22,500 nt of DNA from Bugula neritina (taxonomy: Eukaryota > Bryozoa > Gymnolaemata > Cheilostomatida > Bugulidae). The notes beneath the pieces were generated by a model. The model was not told the DNA's origin. It made no database searches and was given only the letters and a program-made list of their open reading frames with translations. Location of the stretch: assembly GCA_964035545.1 (NCBI GenBank), contig OZ037765.1, positions 810,001 to 832,500 of the forward strand, written 5' to 3'. This document shows positions 1 to 22,281 of this stretch, piece after piece. Numbering within the stretch: position 1 is the first letter of the stretch; each line of letters starts with the position of its first letter. The translations under genes and the position numbers were made by a program.

Positions 1-117
1 ATTACACTTAAGTAGGTTTGAAGCTTACACGTAGTTTGCATCTATAGATTTTTTTCACCATAAAAGTATATATTTTATTTTGAGAAACAAAAGTTTTACA
101 TGACGTGTACATGTATT

Positions 118-249
118 TAACTTAATGTAAGTAAGACTAGCTGATATGTAACTTACTGTAAGTAAAACTAGCTGATATGTAACTTACTGTAAGTAAAACT
201 AACTGATATGTAACTTACTGTAAGTAAAACTAGCTGATATGTAACTTAC

Positions 250-270
<21 letters not shown>
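118..270. repeat. 31-bp tandem repeat with palindromic splice donor, gene 4
   Basis: About five copies of a 31-bp unit, the first diverged. On the minus strand each unit reads GCTAGTTTTACTTACA and then GTAAGTTACATATCA. Each therefore copies the last bases of the exon ending at 250 plus a strong donor. The core ACTTACAGTAAGT is an inverted repeat with one centre base, so GTAAGT is present on both strands. Confidence 0.85.
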
Positions 271-9492
<9,222 letters not shown>

Positions 9493-9529
9493 TTTCTTGT
9501 ATGCTCCAGGCATTAACAGCTTTCAAAAT
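9493..9529 (-). promoter_or_regulatory. Gene 4 conserved leader / proximal 5' region
   Basis: It is the same leader as before genes 2 and 3 (TTTGAAAGCTG ... CTGGAGCATACAAG) and directly precedes the ATG. Confidence 0.4.
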
Positions 9530-9693
9530 TTTTAATTATAAAATTTCCCCTAATACAGTTCATCTTTTGTTTATTGTATGCATGAGCAATATATATTATA
9601 GAAAATTTGACAATTAAATCTCAATAATTTTAAAAATTTTAGATATTTTAATGCCAAAAATATTTTAGATATATATTAAATGTCTAAAACAGC

Positions 9694-9793
<100 letters not shown>

Positions 9794-10282
9794 ATCAATG
9801 AAAACTCCAGTTTTATAACAGTCTAGATTATAATTAACTCAAAGATTGTCTTTACAATTAATCTATGCATGGCTATAGTTTGTTTCTTTCACACTGTGAA
9901 TTAGAAAACAAATTCAGTAATCGATAGATTAATAAAGACCAGTGTTTTAGATCAAAAAGGTATAAAAAAACTATGAAGTCCTGTAAAAATTTCAAATTTT
10001 GTGCAAAACAAAAAATTATTCAGAACACTATAAATTATGCTGTGCAAAGAAAATTTCTGCACCATGCACTGCACATAATTGACAGCGTCTCATCTATAAT
10101 ATAACTGTCTCACATTCACCCTGCATAGGTGTGCGTGCGTAAAAAAAATGTACGATAAAATTTGATTAAAAGCATTTGATTGAAGTTTAATTAATTAATT
10201 TTAATAATATTTTATTATACTCTAATATATGTAAAACATAATACCAAATTAACAACCTGAACATAAAAACTATTTATGTTTT

Positions 10283-10288
10283 TTTATT
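10283..10288 (-). terminator. Polyadenylation signal, gene 3
   Basis: AATAAA on the minus strand about 47 nt after the stop codon. Confidence 0.55.
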
Positions 10289-10334
10289 TTTCTGTTTGGG
10301 TTTGAAGATGTTTGCTTTAGTTTAGTAAAAAGAC

Positions 10335-10438
10335 TCATTGATTACTCCACAGAAGTAGTATTGGTAAGACTAGGATAGCCAGAGAACTTGTGATCTGTAC
10401 AGAGTTTGATACTCTCCACTCCACATCCAAAGATTCGC
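10335..10438 (-). CDS. Gene 3 terminal exon (last Ig strand plus GPI-type tail)
   Basis: It opens GESLDVEWRVSNS, closing Ig2. The hydrophobic run LAILVLPILLLW is followed by SNQ and TGA. The tail is the shortest of the three seen. Confidence 0.8.
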
Positions 10439-12770
10439 CTAAACACAATGACAAAATATTCTCAACAAGTTAATTTGGGGAAGTTTGTAAGTATAAAACT
10501 GCAGCACTAGAAACGTTATGGTTGGTTAGAAGAATGTCAGAGATTCAATGCAATATATAATAGTGATTTGCCATAGTGTGAAGTTATATTAGGAGAGGTG
10601 TAAGAGACACATTTTATCTAGCAATGAGGCTCTTCACTCTAAATTATAGCTCGTAATCAAACAACGGTTTATGTTAAGAAGCATGAAGAGTTAAAACTTG
10701 GGAAAAGTTAGCTATTGACCTTATTATAGCTATGTATAATTGGTCTAATTGCTATAGGTTGACAAAGTGAAATTTATCTTAAAATATTTCCCTACAGCAG
10801 CCACCACCCTGCCACTCATACCATAATGAATAGCTTTAGTAAAGAGACGAAGCTTTTTAGCAACAACAAGCTGGAAGAAGGTCTATTAGTAGGCCCTATT
10901 ATTTGCTATAAAATACTAATAACAAACTGGTAATACACATTTTTTAATTGCTATAAGTTATAAATTGTTCAATAATAAAATAATGAAGACCAAAACTACT
11001 TACCAAAAATATCGTATGCTGTACATTGTATAATTGTGATACCATAGCCAACATCCTTAACTTGTAGTAAGTATGTACTCGATCCATTCTGTACCTTTGA
11101 ACCTCTTTTCCAGGAGAACCTAGATGGTGGTGGTCGGCTGTCTACATGTTCACCACAGTCTAGCTCTTTCTGTTCTGAGCCTTGCAGAGTAATATTTTGT
11201 CTACTCTCTCCATTATACATAATATTATCTGTTGAGTATAAATATGTATAAAATTCAAACAGTATGAGCAATGTCAGTTAAAATCAAACTGGAGATAGAA
11301 AAATAGAGAGAAAGTTCAACTTCTGCGATAACCTAGCTTAATATTAAATACACTAATATAGCTTTTTTAAGAAACTACAATAAGCTCTAAAAGCTGTTAA
11401 AATAATTTCTTTACTAATTTTATCGGTGGATTATTACTCACAGTTTGGAAAGATTTGCTGAGAAAGTTTGGCACCTGGTGTACTAAGACCAAAGTTTTTG
11501 TTGTAACATTGAATACTAAATCCATCTTTATCTCTGGGTTGTATTACGTAAGTTCCAACATTACTCAAACTGTCACCTCTCCCATTGATGCCCACAGCTA
11601 CCCCATCGTGCTTTATTACTTCTAAAAAATTATTAGAAAAATAACCTTTTTGTCTTGTATACAATGTGCCTATTTATAGCATTATGGGAATCTAAGAGAA
11701 AACATGTAGCTATTTTAGGCACTTTAAATCAAAAATAAAACAAATGCATTTTAATATTTTGGCATATAATTATATTGTACCAAATAATGGTTATATTATT
11801 ATAAAACTATATTCGTTGTACTTACCATACTGGTATGGAGCAATAGGACCATCATTAGTACACTCTATTCGCATAAAATCTCCTACTTTGAGTTCTTTTG
11901 GTAGGTAAGAAATGGTCAACCCAGTTGGCACAGAACCTAAACATATCAGCAGTAAATATCAATTGCAGAGTTTTGGTATATATTCATGGCAATATAATAA
12001 TATCACAGATATTGCAGTGTATCACAAACCTTGAGAGCTGGTAGAGGTTATACAGCACATCAGTATACAGATTAGGAAGGAGAAATATCTTCTCCTAAAA
12101 CATATTAATATATATAATGTTTGTTTATTAAATATTTATTATACTCATACATTGTGTTTCGTAAACAATTAACTGCAGCATATATAACATCGATTTATTT
12201 TGCTCTAAAGTTTGACTATGTAACTTAGATATCAAATTGTTTAGCATTTGACATCAACGCTTCTTCATAACTGCTACCTTATTGGTATACTATTTTATGT
12301 GTACTAATATATATAATATCAAGTTATAGCCACTAATTGTAATATCAATGTTGTAGTAAAATCTGCAATTAACTGTTGTTATTCAAAACATTACATTGCA
12401 GCTGCATCCTTCCCTCATGTTTTTACCTAACTAAGAGCAGTTACTCTATTTCACAGTATAGTTGGCAGATTGTTATTATTTTTCTCAATTTATAAGTAGC
12501 TTTTATCATTATGAAGCACAAAAAATAAATTTGAACTTTGAAGACAAACTATATAGTAAAATACTTTTAAACAAAGCCATCAATTAGTGATAACTATAAT
12601 TGTATCATTGCTGTAATTGGGCCTAAAGACTTCACGTAGTTTTAATCAGAGTTATGTCATGATAGTGCATTAAAGTTTGATCCTATAATAATAAGACTAC
12701 TTATATAGTATATATGAGAAACTAAGCTATCTAAAATGACTTATTAGAAGTCACCATACCTGACTGCCAT
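10335..12770 (-). CDS. Gene 3: complete short-form GPI-type two-Ig protein (231 aa)
   Basis: This is a predicted GPI-anchored surface protein of the same form as gene 2. Exons: 12770-12760, 12094-12030, 11936-11826, 11621-11442, 11228-11004, 10438-10335, giving 696 nt in one open frame. Residues 1-25 (MAVRRR, then hydrophobic [12 protein letters not shown]) form the signal peptide. Ig1 has Cys51 and Cys101 and no canonical Trp. Ig2 has Cys147, SRPPPSRFSW Trp162 and Cys191. The tail LAILVLPILLLW is followed only by SNQ-stop. N-glycosylation motifs occur at NIT and NGS in Ig2. Unlike genes 2 and 4, its signal-peptide-to-Ig1 intron is only 93 nt with no (AT)n. The closest relative by its 3' exons is gene 2. 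AATAAA lies at 10288-10283. Confidence 0.87.
11004..11228 (-). CDS. Gene 3 exon B (Ig2)
   Basis: This 225-nt phase 1-1 exon has Ig core DCGEHVDSRPPPSRFSW and IIQCTAYDIFG. It differs from gene 2 exon B mainly in its first third. Confidence 0.87.
11442..11621 (-). CDS. Gene 3 exon A (second half of Ig1)
   Basis: This 180-nt phase 1-1 exon contains GINGRGDSLSNVGTY and GFSIQCYNKNFGLSTPG. The donor is GTGAGT. Confidence 0.86.
11826..11936 (-). CDS. Gene 3 exon C (first half of Ig1)
   Basis: This 111-nt phase 1-1 exon contains SVPTGLTISY and VGDFMRIEC and ends APYQY plus one base. The donor is GTAAGT. Confidence 0.84.
12030..12094 (-). CDS. Gene 3 exon 2 (signal peptide)
   Basis: This 65-nt exon encodes [21 protein letters not shown] and is almost identical to gene 2 exon 2. 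The donor is GTTTGT. Confidence 0.82.
12095..12759 (-). other. First intron of gene 3
   Basis: AT-rich intron with no further exon, repeat or RNA gene seen. The first introns of genes 2 and 4 share blocks such as CACACAGTGGTGGATGCAT near 17392 and 9238; I do not see that block here. Confidence 0.5.
12760..12770 (-). CDS. Gene 3 exon 1 (start codon)
   Basis: Eleven coding bases, Met-Ala-Val-(AG), are followed by donor GTATGG. Position and length match genes 2 and 4. Confidence 0.78.
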
Positions 12771-12806
12771 CTTGTTGTATGCTCCAGGCACCCGCAGTTT
12801 TCAAAG
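12771..12806 (-). promoter_or_regulatory. Gene 3 conserved leader / proximal 5' region
   Basis: It matches the leader before gene 2 (CTTTGAAAACTG ... GGAGCATACAA) directly upstream of the ATG. It probably is 5' UTR; the start site is unknown. Confidence 0.4.
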
Positions 12807-13642
12807 TCTTTAATTAAAATGCTTGTTTAGTAGTCCATCTGCTTGCTTTAATTACAACAACATTCCTTTGAATTAAGATATATTTCAGATGTGTTGAGTT
12901 TTAAAAATTCTGATTATGCAACTTTTTAATAATAGAATAACTCAGATATAATTATATTATTTTATATTGTTTAAATCACATAATTATAGTGTATATGTGA
13001 GGAGTCTCATAAAATCATAATATCATAGCAGCTATATTAGCTGTGAAAGCTATAATATTTTAACTATAATATCAAATTCCTCAAAACTTGTTTGTCAAGT
13101 TTTTTTGAAACTATAGTTTGTATCTCACACACTGTGAATTGGGTTAATGTAAATGCACTATAATGAAGAAATGGAAAAAAAAAATTGAGGCCTAGATTGT
13201 GTATTAAATTCTGAAATGTTCTAAACCAAACTTATTTAAGATAACTATAACAAGCTTAGGCTATGTTATAGGTTTCTGCACCAATTCACCTGAATGATAT
13301 AGTCTCGCCAGCTCTCACTAGATAAAGAGTAAACTGTTTTTAATTATTTGTAAATAAGTCATGTAAACTGGTTACACATTAGTATATTACACTCTATATA
13401 GTATATACATTAATAACAGTTTTACTCAAAGTTAAGTCAGATTATGCAGTTTTCCTGATTGTACTCAAAGAAGTGAGCGCCAGGAAACCTCATTGTAGAG
13501 CTCAGTGATGACCTGATTAAATGTAATTTTTAATACGTGGAGTCTTCTTCACTTGTGCTCACACATTGTGAATTTGTAATAATTATTATTTCGTCATTTA
13601 TTTTTTAATTTTTATAGTCATGTCACTCTTACTTTCAAGCCC

Positions 13643-13912
13643 ATGTTCACACACGCACACACACACACACACACACACATGCACACACACACACACACAC
13701 ACACGCACACACGCACACACGCACACACGCACACACGCACACACGCACACACGCACACACGCACACACGCACACACGCACACACGCGCACACGCGCACAC
13801 ACGCACACACGCACACAAACACGCACACGCACACGCATGCACGCACACATGCACGCACACATGCACGCACACACACACACACATGCACGCACGCACACAC
13901 ACACACACACAC
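13643..13912. repeat. (CA)n / (CACACG)n microsatellite
   Basis: About 270 bp of alternating purine-pyrimidine repeat with regular CG interruptions, between genes 2 and 3. Long reading frames of Thr-His or Cys-Val here are repeat translations, not genes. Confidence 0.95.
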
Positions 13913-14074
13913 CACATAATACACACAAATGCAGTTATTCTCTTTTTGAATATGAGGGTACATTGGTAGAGTCATGTAATATATACACGTTATTTATAAG
14001 ACTTTCTACTCTAACAGCTGAGAAATATGATAAAATAGTAGGATTACAACTAGATAACAAAAATATTATTGTTT

Positions 14075-14080
14075 TTTATT
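14075..14080 (-). terminator. Polyadenylation signal, gene 2
   Basis: AATAAA on the minus strand about 65 nt after the stop codon. Confidence 0.6.
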
Positions 14081-14145
14081 TTAGGTTTCAAAGTTTGAAA
14101 ACGTTTTGATAATTATTTATAGTTGTTAGAGTCCAGCAAGAAGAC

Positions 14146-17649
<3,504 letters not shown>

Positions 17650-17687
17650 CGTCTTGTATGCTCAAAGCATTAACAGTTTTCAAAGTC
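17650..17687 (-). promoter_or_regulatory. Gene 2 conserved leader / proximal 5' region
   Basis: The sequence just upstream of the ATG (CTTTGAAAACTG ... GAGCATACAA) recurs before the ATGs of genes 3 and 4, marking a shared 5' UTR or promoter-proximal block. The transcription start is not identifiable. Confidence 0.4.
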
Positions 17688-17984
17688 TTTAATTATAATA
17701 TTTGTTTAGTAGTCTATGTCTGCTTTTTCATGAGCAATGTAACATTTTAAACATTGTATATTATATAAAAAGATAAAAGCTTGCAATTTTAATTATTTAA
17801 CTTTTTTATCACTTTATCATTAAAAATATTTCAAATTATTTGGCAAATGTTGGTATGTACTGTTAGAGTTATATGTAGTCTAAAACAAGTAGCAACTGTT
17901 AGATGCAAAGACTATTTGTCAGCTAAAGAAACTATTGCCATAGTTATACTATATTAGTTTGTTTATTTGAATACTTTCAATTGA

Positions 17985-18062
17985 GTGTGTGTGTGTGCGT
18001 GTGTGTGCGCGTGTGTGTGTGGGTGTGTGAGTGAGTGTGTGTGTGAGTGTGTTTGTGTGTGT
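17985..18062. repeat. (GT)n microsatellite
   Basis: About 78 bp of imperfect GT repeat between genes 1 and 2, roughly 340-410 bp upstream of the gene 2 start. Confidence 0.9.
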
Positions 18063-18189
18063 AAGAACTGTTCATCATAAAAATAGTTACAACTATTTCA
18101 AGTTAGTTAATAGTAAAGGCATTTATATACAATTTCTATAGAATTTTCTACTTTTATGCAAGTAAAATCTCTTAGTAGATGTATAATTA

Positions 18190-18195
18190 TTTATT
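18190..18195 (-). terminator. Polyadenylation signal, gene 1
   Basis: AATAAA on the minus strand, about 75 nt downstream of the TGA, at a spacing similar to genes 2 and 3. Confidence 0.6.
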
Positions 18196-18270
18196 CACAA
18201 TAACAATGAAATGTTGTTTCATTTTCATATTTTATAATTGGAAATGTCCGTTACAGTCTCATATAAAAAC

Positions 18271-18386
18271 TCATTGATTAGTCCACAGAAGCACTGAGAA
18301 GACTAGAATAGCAACAGAAATAGAACTCCGTACTGCCATGGAGTTTGAGACACGAGTCACCTTCCACTCCACCTTAACTGGATCAC
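18271..18386 (-). CDS. Gene 1 terminal exon (last Ig strand plus GPI-type tail)
   Basis: It begins GDPVKVEWKV, the closing Ig strand, and ends with a short hydrophobic run (ISVAILVFSVLLW) followed only by TNQ and TGA. A Ser/Asn/small-residue stretch, a short hydrophobic segment and no cytoplasmic tail fit a GPI-attachment signal better than a full transmembrane helix. Confidence 0.78.
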
Positions 18387-21300
18387 CTAAACACAAAGAC
18401 AGAGAAGGACGTCTCTACAAGTTTTCTAAATTTAAGTATATATAGCACTGCAGCACTGGGATAGTTATTGCTGGTGTGAAAAGCTATACATAATTTCAGA
18501 GATGTTGGATATTTAAAATTCAGCTTTGTTTTAATTCTACATGACCTGGACTTTACACTCAAACTCACCCACATTGTTTGATGACACACAAGTCACAGTA
18601 GCTTCTCCTCTTTTGGAATTACCAAATATCTTTTCATCATTTACAGTTAAAGAATCGGAGTTTCCAAGAGTTCTATTATCTACCTTCCATGTAAAAGTGT
18701 TAGGAGGAGGTCTAGAGGCTATGTAGTCACTACATGTCAAGGACACTGTGTCAGTTGTGTTCAAGTCCAAAATCACCGAGTCAGTTTCCAGAGCTTCAAT
18801 ATCTGTATGAATAATGGAAGTCTCGGATTACAAATTAATTAAGTTTCTTTAATTCATGTTTGTTTATATTGCTCTAACAGTAATATTCCTATAGATTGTA
18901 ATCTCCATTATTTTACATCTGACTGTAGGTACAGCTTTTATCTGCATCTCACCTATCTTCACTTTGTCTTGCTTGGTTAGCAGATAAAATTTTTAACAAA
19001 TCTATATTTGCCATAACTTTGTATATCTTTGAAGGAAAAGAAACACAATTCCTTCACTCACACTGAGGGAAAAACTCTCTCTCCACTGCAAGGTTGTTAT
19101 CTTCATCTAAACACTTGACAGTAAATCCTTCTCTGTCTGTCTTTTGAGGAATAAATACTCCAGCAGATCCACTTTTACCGTTTATATTTACTTCCTCTTT
19201 ATTTGAGTCTATCAACACTTAAAGCAAGGTTTTCTTTTTCAGCAAAATTAGCAATGCAAATAATCAAGTCAGAAAAGCTCGAAACTTGTGGCATTCAATT
19301 TTTGGCACTTTCTCTCTTCTATAAACTGCATTATTTTTTGAAAAAAGTATGCACTCAAATAATTTACCATACATATATGTAACTTACTGTAAGTAAAACC
19401 CACTGATATGCAACCTACTGTAAGTAAAACTAGCTGATATGTAACTTACTGTAAGTAAAACTAGCTGATATGTAACTTACTGTAAGTAAAACTAGCTGAC
19501 TGTTGACTTGACCTTTGACATCTGACAGTAAAATCTTCTCCTTCCACAGGAATTTGAGGTTCTGTTGTCATAGTAACATCTCCAATAGGATCAGCCTGTG
19601 TTGTTCTTTCTGTTGTTGCCCGTGTTGTACTCACAGTTGTTGTACCTGTAGTAGTTTGTGAAACTCTTATCATATAAGCATCAGTTGGTTGATAATTTTT
19701 TTGCAGGTGAAATACTGTTCATATTTTATTTTATATCATTTCTCATTATTTTATAGTTTTCAACATCTAGTAATAAGAATTTACATTATAATCAACACTA
19801 TCAATCCAACACTAAAGAATATATAATAGTGGAAACTTACGCCCTGTTGAATCAGATGTTCTTCCAGTTGTAATACTTTTAGTTTGTGGAATACCTATTG
19901 TAGATAAATATAAGAAATCTTTAATTTAGTTTTGTAATATCCAAAAGCTGTTATATTATTTGAATTAGTCAGTTACCATAGATATTCAGTTAGAATTTTA
20001 GGGAAAATTAATGTATGACAGACACATTTCATGACTTGAAACCAGAAGCTTAAGCCACAATTATGTTCTTTATTGTCAAAGGTGACAATTAGGCCATCGT
20101 ATTTAAGAACTGCTGTTATAGCAACACAATAAGCTGTCAACTTATGTAAAACTGCAGAGTATTACAACAATAACTTTTGAATTATTACCGCTACAACTCA
20201 ACACTGAAGATTGTAATAACCAAAACTCACCAGCAGTTGTACTAGTTGTGTTTTTAGTTGTAGTACTTGTAGTTTGCGCAACACCTGTTATTATATAAAT
20301 CTATAAATAAGCTTTTCAGCAATGGGTTATATACTTTTATTTTCTTTTTATCTATTGTCTAATATAAAGAGAATACACATTTTTTTAATCACCACTACGA
20401 AGGATTCATTTACCACATAATTAAGAATATGATAACCATAACTCACCAGCAGTTGAACTAAATGTTGTTTTAGTTGTAGTACTGGTAGTTTGTGGCACAC
20501 CTGTTAGACAAGCAGAAGATAGGGTTGGTAACTATTTACAAGAGAAAAAATGCTCATATTTACTTCATATTATAAGTTATTGTAGTATAATGTTTTTCAA
20601 CATCTATAATAATAACCTTTTTTTATTCAAAACTTTTATCTCACGTACTAAAGAATATGATGATTATCAAAACTTACGAGTAGTTGGTACAGTTGTTCTT
20701 GTAGTTGTAGTACTGGTAATTTGTGGAACACCTATTATTATATATAAGTATAAGACAGCTGCTTTACAATATAGAGAGAAGTTATAATAATATGTTTGGC
20801 ATTATAATATATCTTAATGATTTCTAGTTTCTATAATATCTAATATTATTTTCTTGATCTTGATTGGGTCAAGTCTTAGAGAGAGTATTTGTAGACCCTC
20901 AAATCTATCTAAGCTTAAAAGTCTGCCGCTATCTCCCCAGTGCGCGACAGGAAACCCTGCAGCTGCACAGGCTAGAACCACAGGCTATAGTATTGACAAC
21001 GTTAATACGAGTATTCATGTTATAGGTGAAGGATTTCCTAGAGTGAAGGGTGTTATTTAGAGTAGTTGGGAATAAATTTTCATTATAAGCAGTAATACAA
21101 CCCAAAAGAAAGCCAAAATTGTAATCACACTAACGATTATGATAGTCACAACTCACCAGGAGTTGAGCCAGCAGTTGTAGTATGAGCCATAGTACTAGTA
21201 GTTTCTGAAATACAACATATCTGTATAAAGAAACATAATTCATATAATCGTTTTGTTCATAATTGCAATAAGCTTTTAATTTCCCAAGTTATAGGTAAGC

Positions 21301-22281
21301 AGAGCTTTCATGAGCAAGCTGCTAGCTTTTAATTATTTTCTATGTTTATGGCACAATATTTGTTTGATCTTGCATAATGTGTTGAGGCTTTTATAATTCA
21401 TAAACAAAGCTGAATATCAGAAGTTATTATAATGTCTATTAAAATAAGTTACAAATTGTCATCTTTACTCACCAGAAGTTGAGACGATAATCCAGGTGAT
21501 TCTCCAAAAGATAGTTCTTGTGTTGCCTAAAACAGAGCATAATATATATAATTTAGATATAATTTGAGTTTTTATGAACATCTGCAAGTATTTATACTGT
21601 AAATAACGTTTTAGGATACTTAAGAATTATATCCTGTCATCAGATGTTGCTAATAATCATAGGCTGCTTATATAGATGTAAAAATTATATATAATATGTT
21701 AGCTGATAATATGTAGCTTATATAGCTATATAGTCAATAGATGCTAATTGTCAAAATGACTAAACTTATATATTCACTATAATTACTTACCAAATGCATC
21801 ATAAGGGGCACAGCCTATTTGTTCAGGCCGAGAAGACATGTACCCTTCATACTTCACAAAATATGTACTTGACCCTCGTATCGTATTTGGGTGTCTTCTC
21901 CAGTAGAACTTGTCAACTTGTGGTCGGCTGTCTACTTGCTTACCACAGTCTAGTACTACTTCATCTGTGCTTAGCAAAGTTAACAAATTCCATGCTGATC
22001 CAACAATTCTAATACGATCTGTTAAAATTGTAACATATTAAAATAAACTCCAACTTATCAAGGGCGAACTGTTTTAATAACATATTTAGCAGAATACTCA
22101 CATTCTGGGAGAATTTCCCGAGAAATAACTGCGCCAGGTGTTGACAGGCCAAAGTTTTTGTTGTAGCATCTGAGAGTAAACCCTTTTCTATCTGATAGCT
22201 GTATTTGATAAATGCCTGTATTGGAATCAACATCATCTACCCCATTGATATCTATAGATGAGTTATCATTTTTTATCACTT
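18271..22281 (-). CDS. Gene 1: long-form Ig-superfamily protein with Thr-rich stalk and GPI-type tail (5' partial)
   Basis: This is a predicted cell-surface glycoprotein; ligand and function are unknown. Exons in transcription order: 22281-22102, 22018-21791, 21526-21473, 21204-21157, 20731-20678, 20500-20447, 20284-20231, 19894-19841, 19645-19481, 19217-19062, 18802-18569, 18386-18271. Together they give 1397 nt with one open frame and GT-AG boundaries throughout, about 464 residues. Domain order is the second half of Ig1, Ig2, six Thr-rich stalk segments, Ig3, Ig4 and a C-terminal hydrophobic tail ending TNQ-stop. The signal peptide and first Ig1 half must lie right of the window, since 22282-22500 shows no matching exon. 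AATAAA lies at 18195-18190. It is the only gene here with the complete stalk and second Ig pair. Exon calls come from splice sites, frame and paralogue comparison. Confidence 0.8.
18569..18802 (-). CDS. Gene 1 exon B' (Ig4)
   Basis: This 234-nt phase 1-1 exon carries the full Ig core: LTCSDYIASRPPP, FTWKV and VTCVSSNNVG. The SRPPP-x-x-F-x-W block is the family hallmark. Its divergence from first-pair exon B copies suggests the membrane-proximal Ig pair is an old, separate lineage. Confidence 0.85.
19062..19217 (-). CDS. Gene 1 exon A' (second half of Ig3)
   Basis: This 156-nt phase 1-1 exon contains INGKSGSAGVF and then EGFTVKC, matching the ING...GFTLRC pattern of the other exon A copies. 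It ends FFPQ plus one base. The acceptor is AG|TG and the donor GTGAGT. Confidence 0.75.
19386..19500. repeat. 31-bp tandem repeat with palindromic splice donor, gene 1
   Basis: Nearly four copies of the same 31-bp unit as at the left edge, again starting inside the exon end and running into the intron. The two intron-distal copies carry substitutions. On the minus strand each copy retains GTAAGT. Confidence 0.85.
19481..19645 (-). CDS. Gene 1 stalk exon 6 plus first half of Ig3
   Basis: This 165-nt phase 1-1 exon begins with Thr-rich sequence (TTTVSTTRATTERTTQ). It then enters an Ig first half with its Cys in DFTVRCQ and ends SFTY plus one base. The acceptor at 19647-19646 is preferred over one slightly upstream because the homologous exon of gene 4 also has AG|GT at this point. 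The donor lies inside the first copy of a 31-bp tandem repeat that continues into the intron and carries further identical donors. Confidence 0.75.
19841..19894 (-). CDS. Gene 1 stalk exon 5 (Thr/Ser-rich)
   Basis: This 54-nt phase 1-1 exon reads GIPQTKSITTGRTSDSTG and has donor GTAAGT. It is the most diverged of the 54-nt stalk exons. Confidence 0.7.
20231..20284 (-). CDS. Gene 1 stalk exon 4 (Thr-rich)
   Basis: This 54-nt phase 1-1 exon reads GVAQTTSTTTKNTTSTTAG and has donor GTGAGT. Asn-Thr-Thr is also a possible N-glycosylation site. Confidence 0.7.
20447..20500 (-). CDS. Gene 1 stalk exon 3 (Thr-rich)
   Basis: This 54-nt phase 1-1 exon reads VPQTTSTTTKTTFSSTAG and has donor GTGAGT. It is the same length and pattern as stalk exons 2, 4 and 5. 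Confidence 0.7.
20678..20731 (-). CDS. Gene 1 stalk exon 2 (Thr-rich)
   Basis: This 54-nt phase 1-1 exon reads GVPQITSTTTTRTTVPTT and has donor GTAAGT. It belongs to a row of near-identical stalk exons, G-V/I-x-Q-T-x-S-T-T-T, that look like tandem exon duplications. Confidence 0.7.
20732..21156 (-). other. Gene 1 intron with a GC-richer island
   Basis: Around 20870-21055 the sequence is visibly richer in G and C than the rest of the intron (for example CTGCCGCTATCTCCCCAGTG). It can be read as 68 codons on the plus strand, but no family is recognised. It may be a fragment of a retroelement or processed gene. Confidence 0.35.
21157..21204 (-). CDS. Gene 1 stalk exon 1 (Thr-rich)
   Basis: This 48-nt phase 1-1 exon encodes ETTSTMAHTTTAGSTPG and has donor GTGAGT. 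The high Thr content suggests an extended, O-glycosylated stalk. Confidence 0.7.
21473..21526 (-). CDS. Gene 1 exon G (end of Ig2, joins the stalk)
   Basis: This 54-nt phase 1-1 exon encodes a beta-strand-like segment (TIFWRITWIIVSTSG). It resembles the start of the terminal exons of genes 2 and 3 (VKW/VEW motif), so it supplies the last strand of Ig2. The donor is GTGAGT. Confidence 0.75.
21791..22018 (-). CDS. Gene 1 exon B (Ig2)
   Basis: This 228-nt phase 1-1 exon carries Ig core residues in order: Cys in LDCGKQVDSRP, Trp in FYWRR and Cys in IGCAPYDAFG. It is the most divergent first-pair exon B here: the usual SRPPP motif reads SRPQV. Confidence 0.85.
22102..22281 (-). CDS. Gene 1 exon A (second half of Ig1)
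   Basis: This 180-nt exon is phase 1-1, with acceptor AG at 22283-22282 and donor GTGAGT from 22101 down. It encodes the family signature GFTLRCYNKNF, whose Cys is the F-strand cysteine of Ig1. It aligns with the exon A copies of genes 2, 3 and 4. Confidence 0.85.

Larger units (their letters stand above)
12771..14145. other. Intergenic region between genes 2 and 3
   Basis: It holds the gene 3 leader, AT-rich sequence, a CTATAGTTTGTATCTCACAC block near 13113 shared with the gene 4 upstream region, the (CA)n tract and the gene 2 3' UTR. No other gene is supported. Confidence 0.5.

Noticed and set aside
10335-10438. Ordinary transmembrane anchor in the terminal exons
   Set aside because: The hydrophobic run is short (about 12-14 residues) and only SNQ or TNQ follows, which fits a GPI-attachment signal better. 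A tail-less transmembrane form is not fully excluded.
13598-14109. Open frames of Thr-His, Cys-Val and Ala-His repeats on both strands
   Set aside because: They are translations of the (CA)n/(CG) microsatellite between genes.
20590-20787. Plus-strand 65-codon frame with a Val-rich run
   Set aside because: It is the reverse-strand shadow of the Thr-rich stalk exon at 20678-20731.
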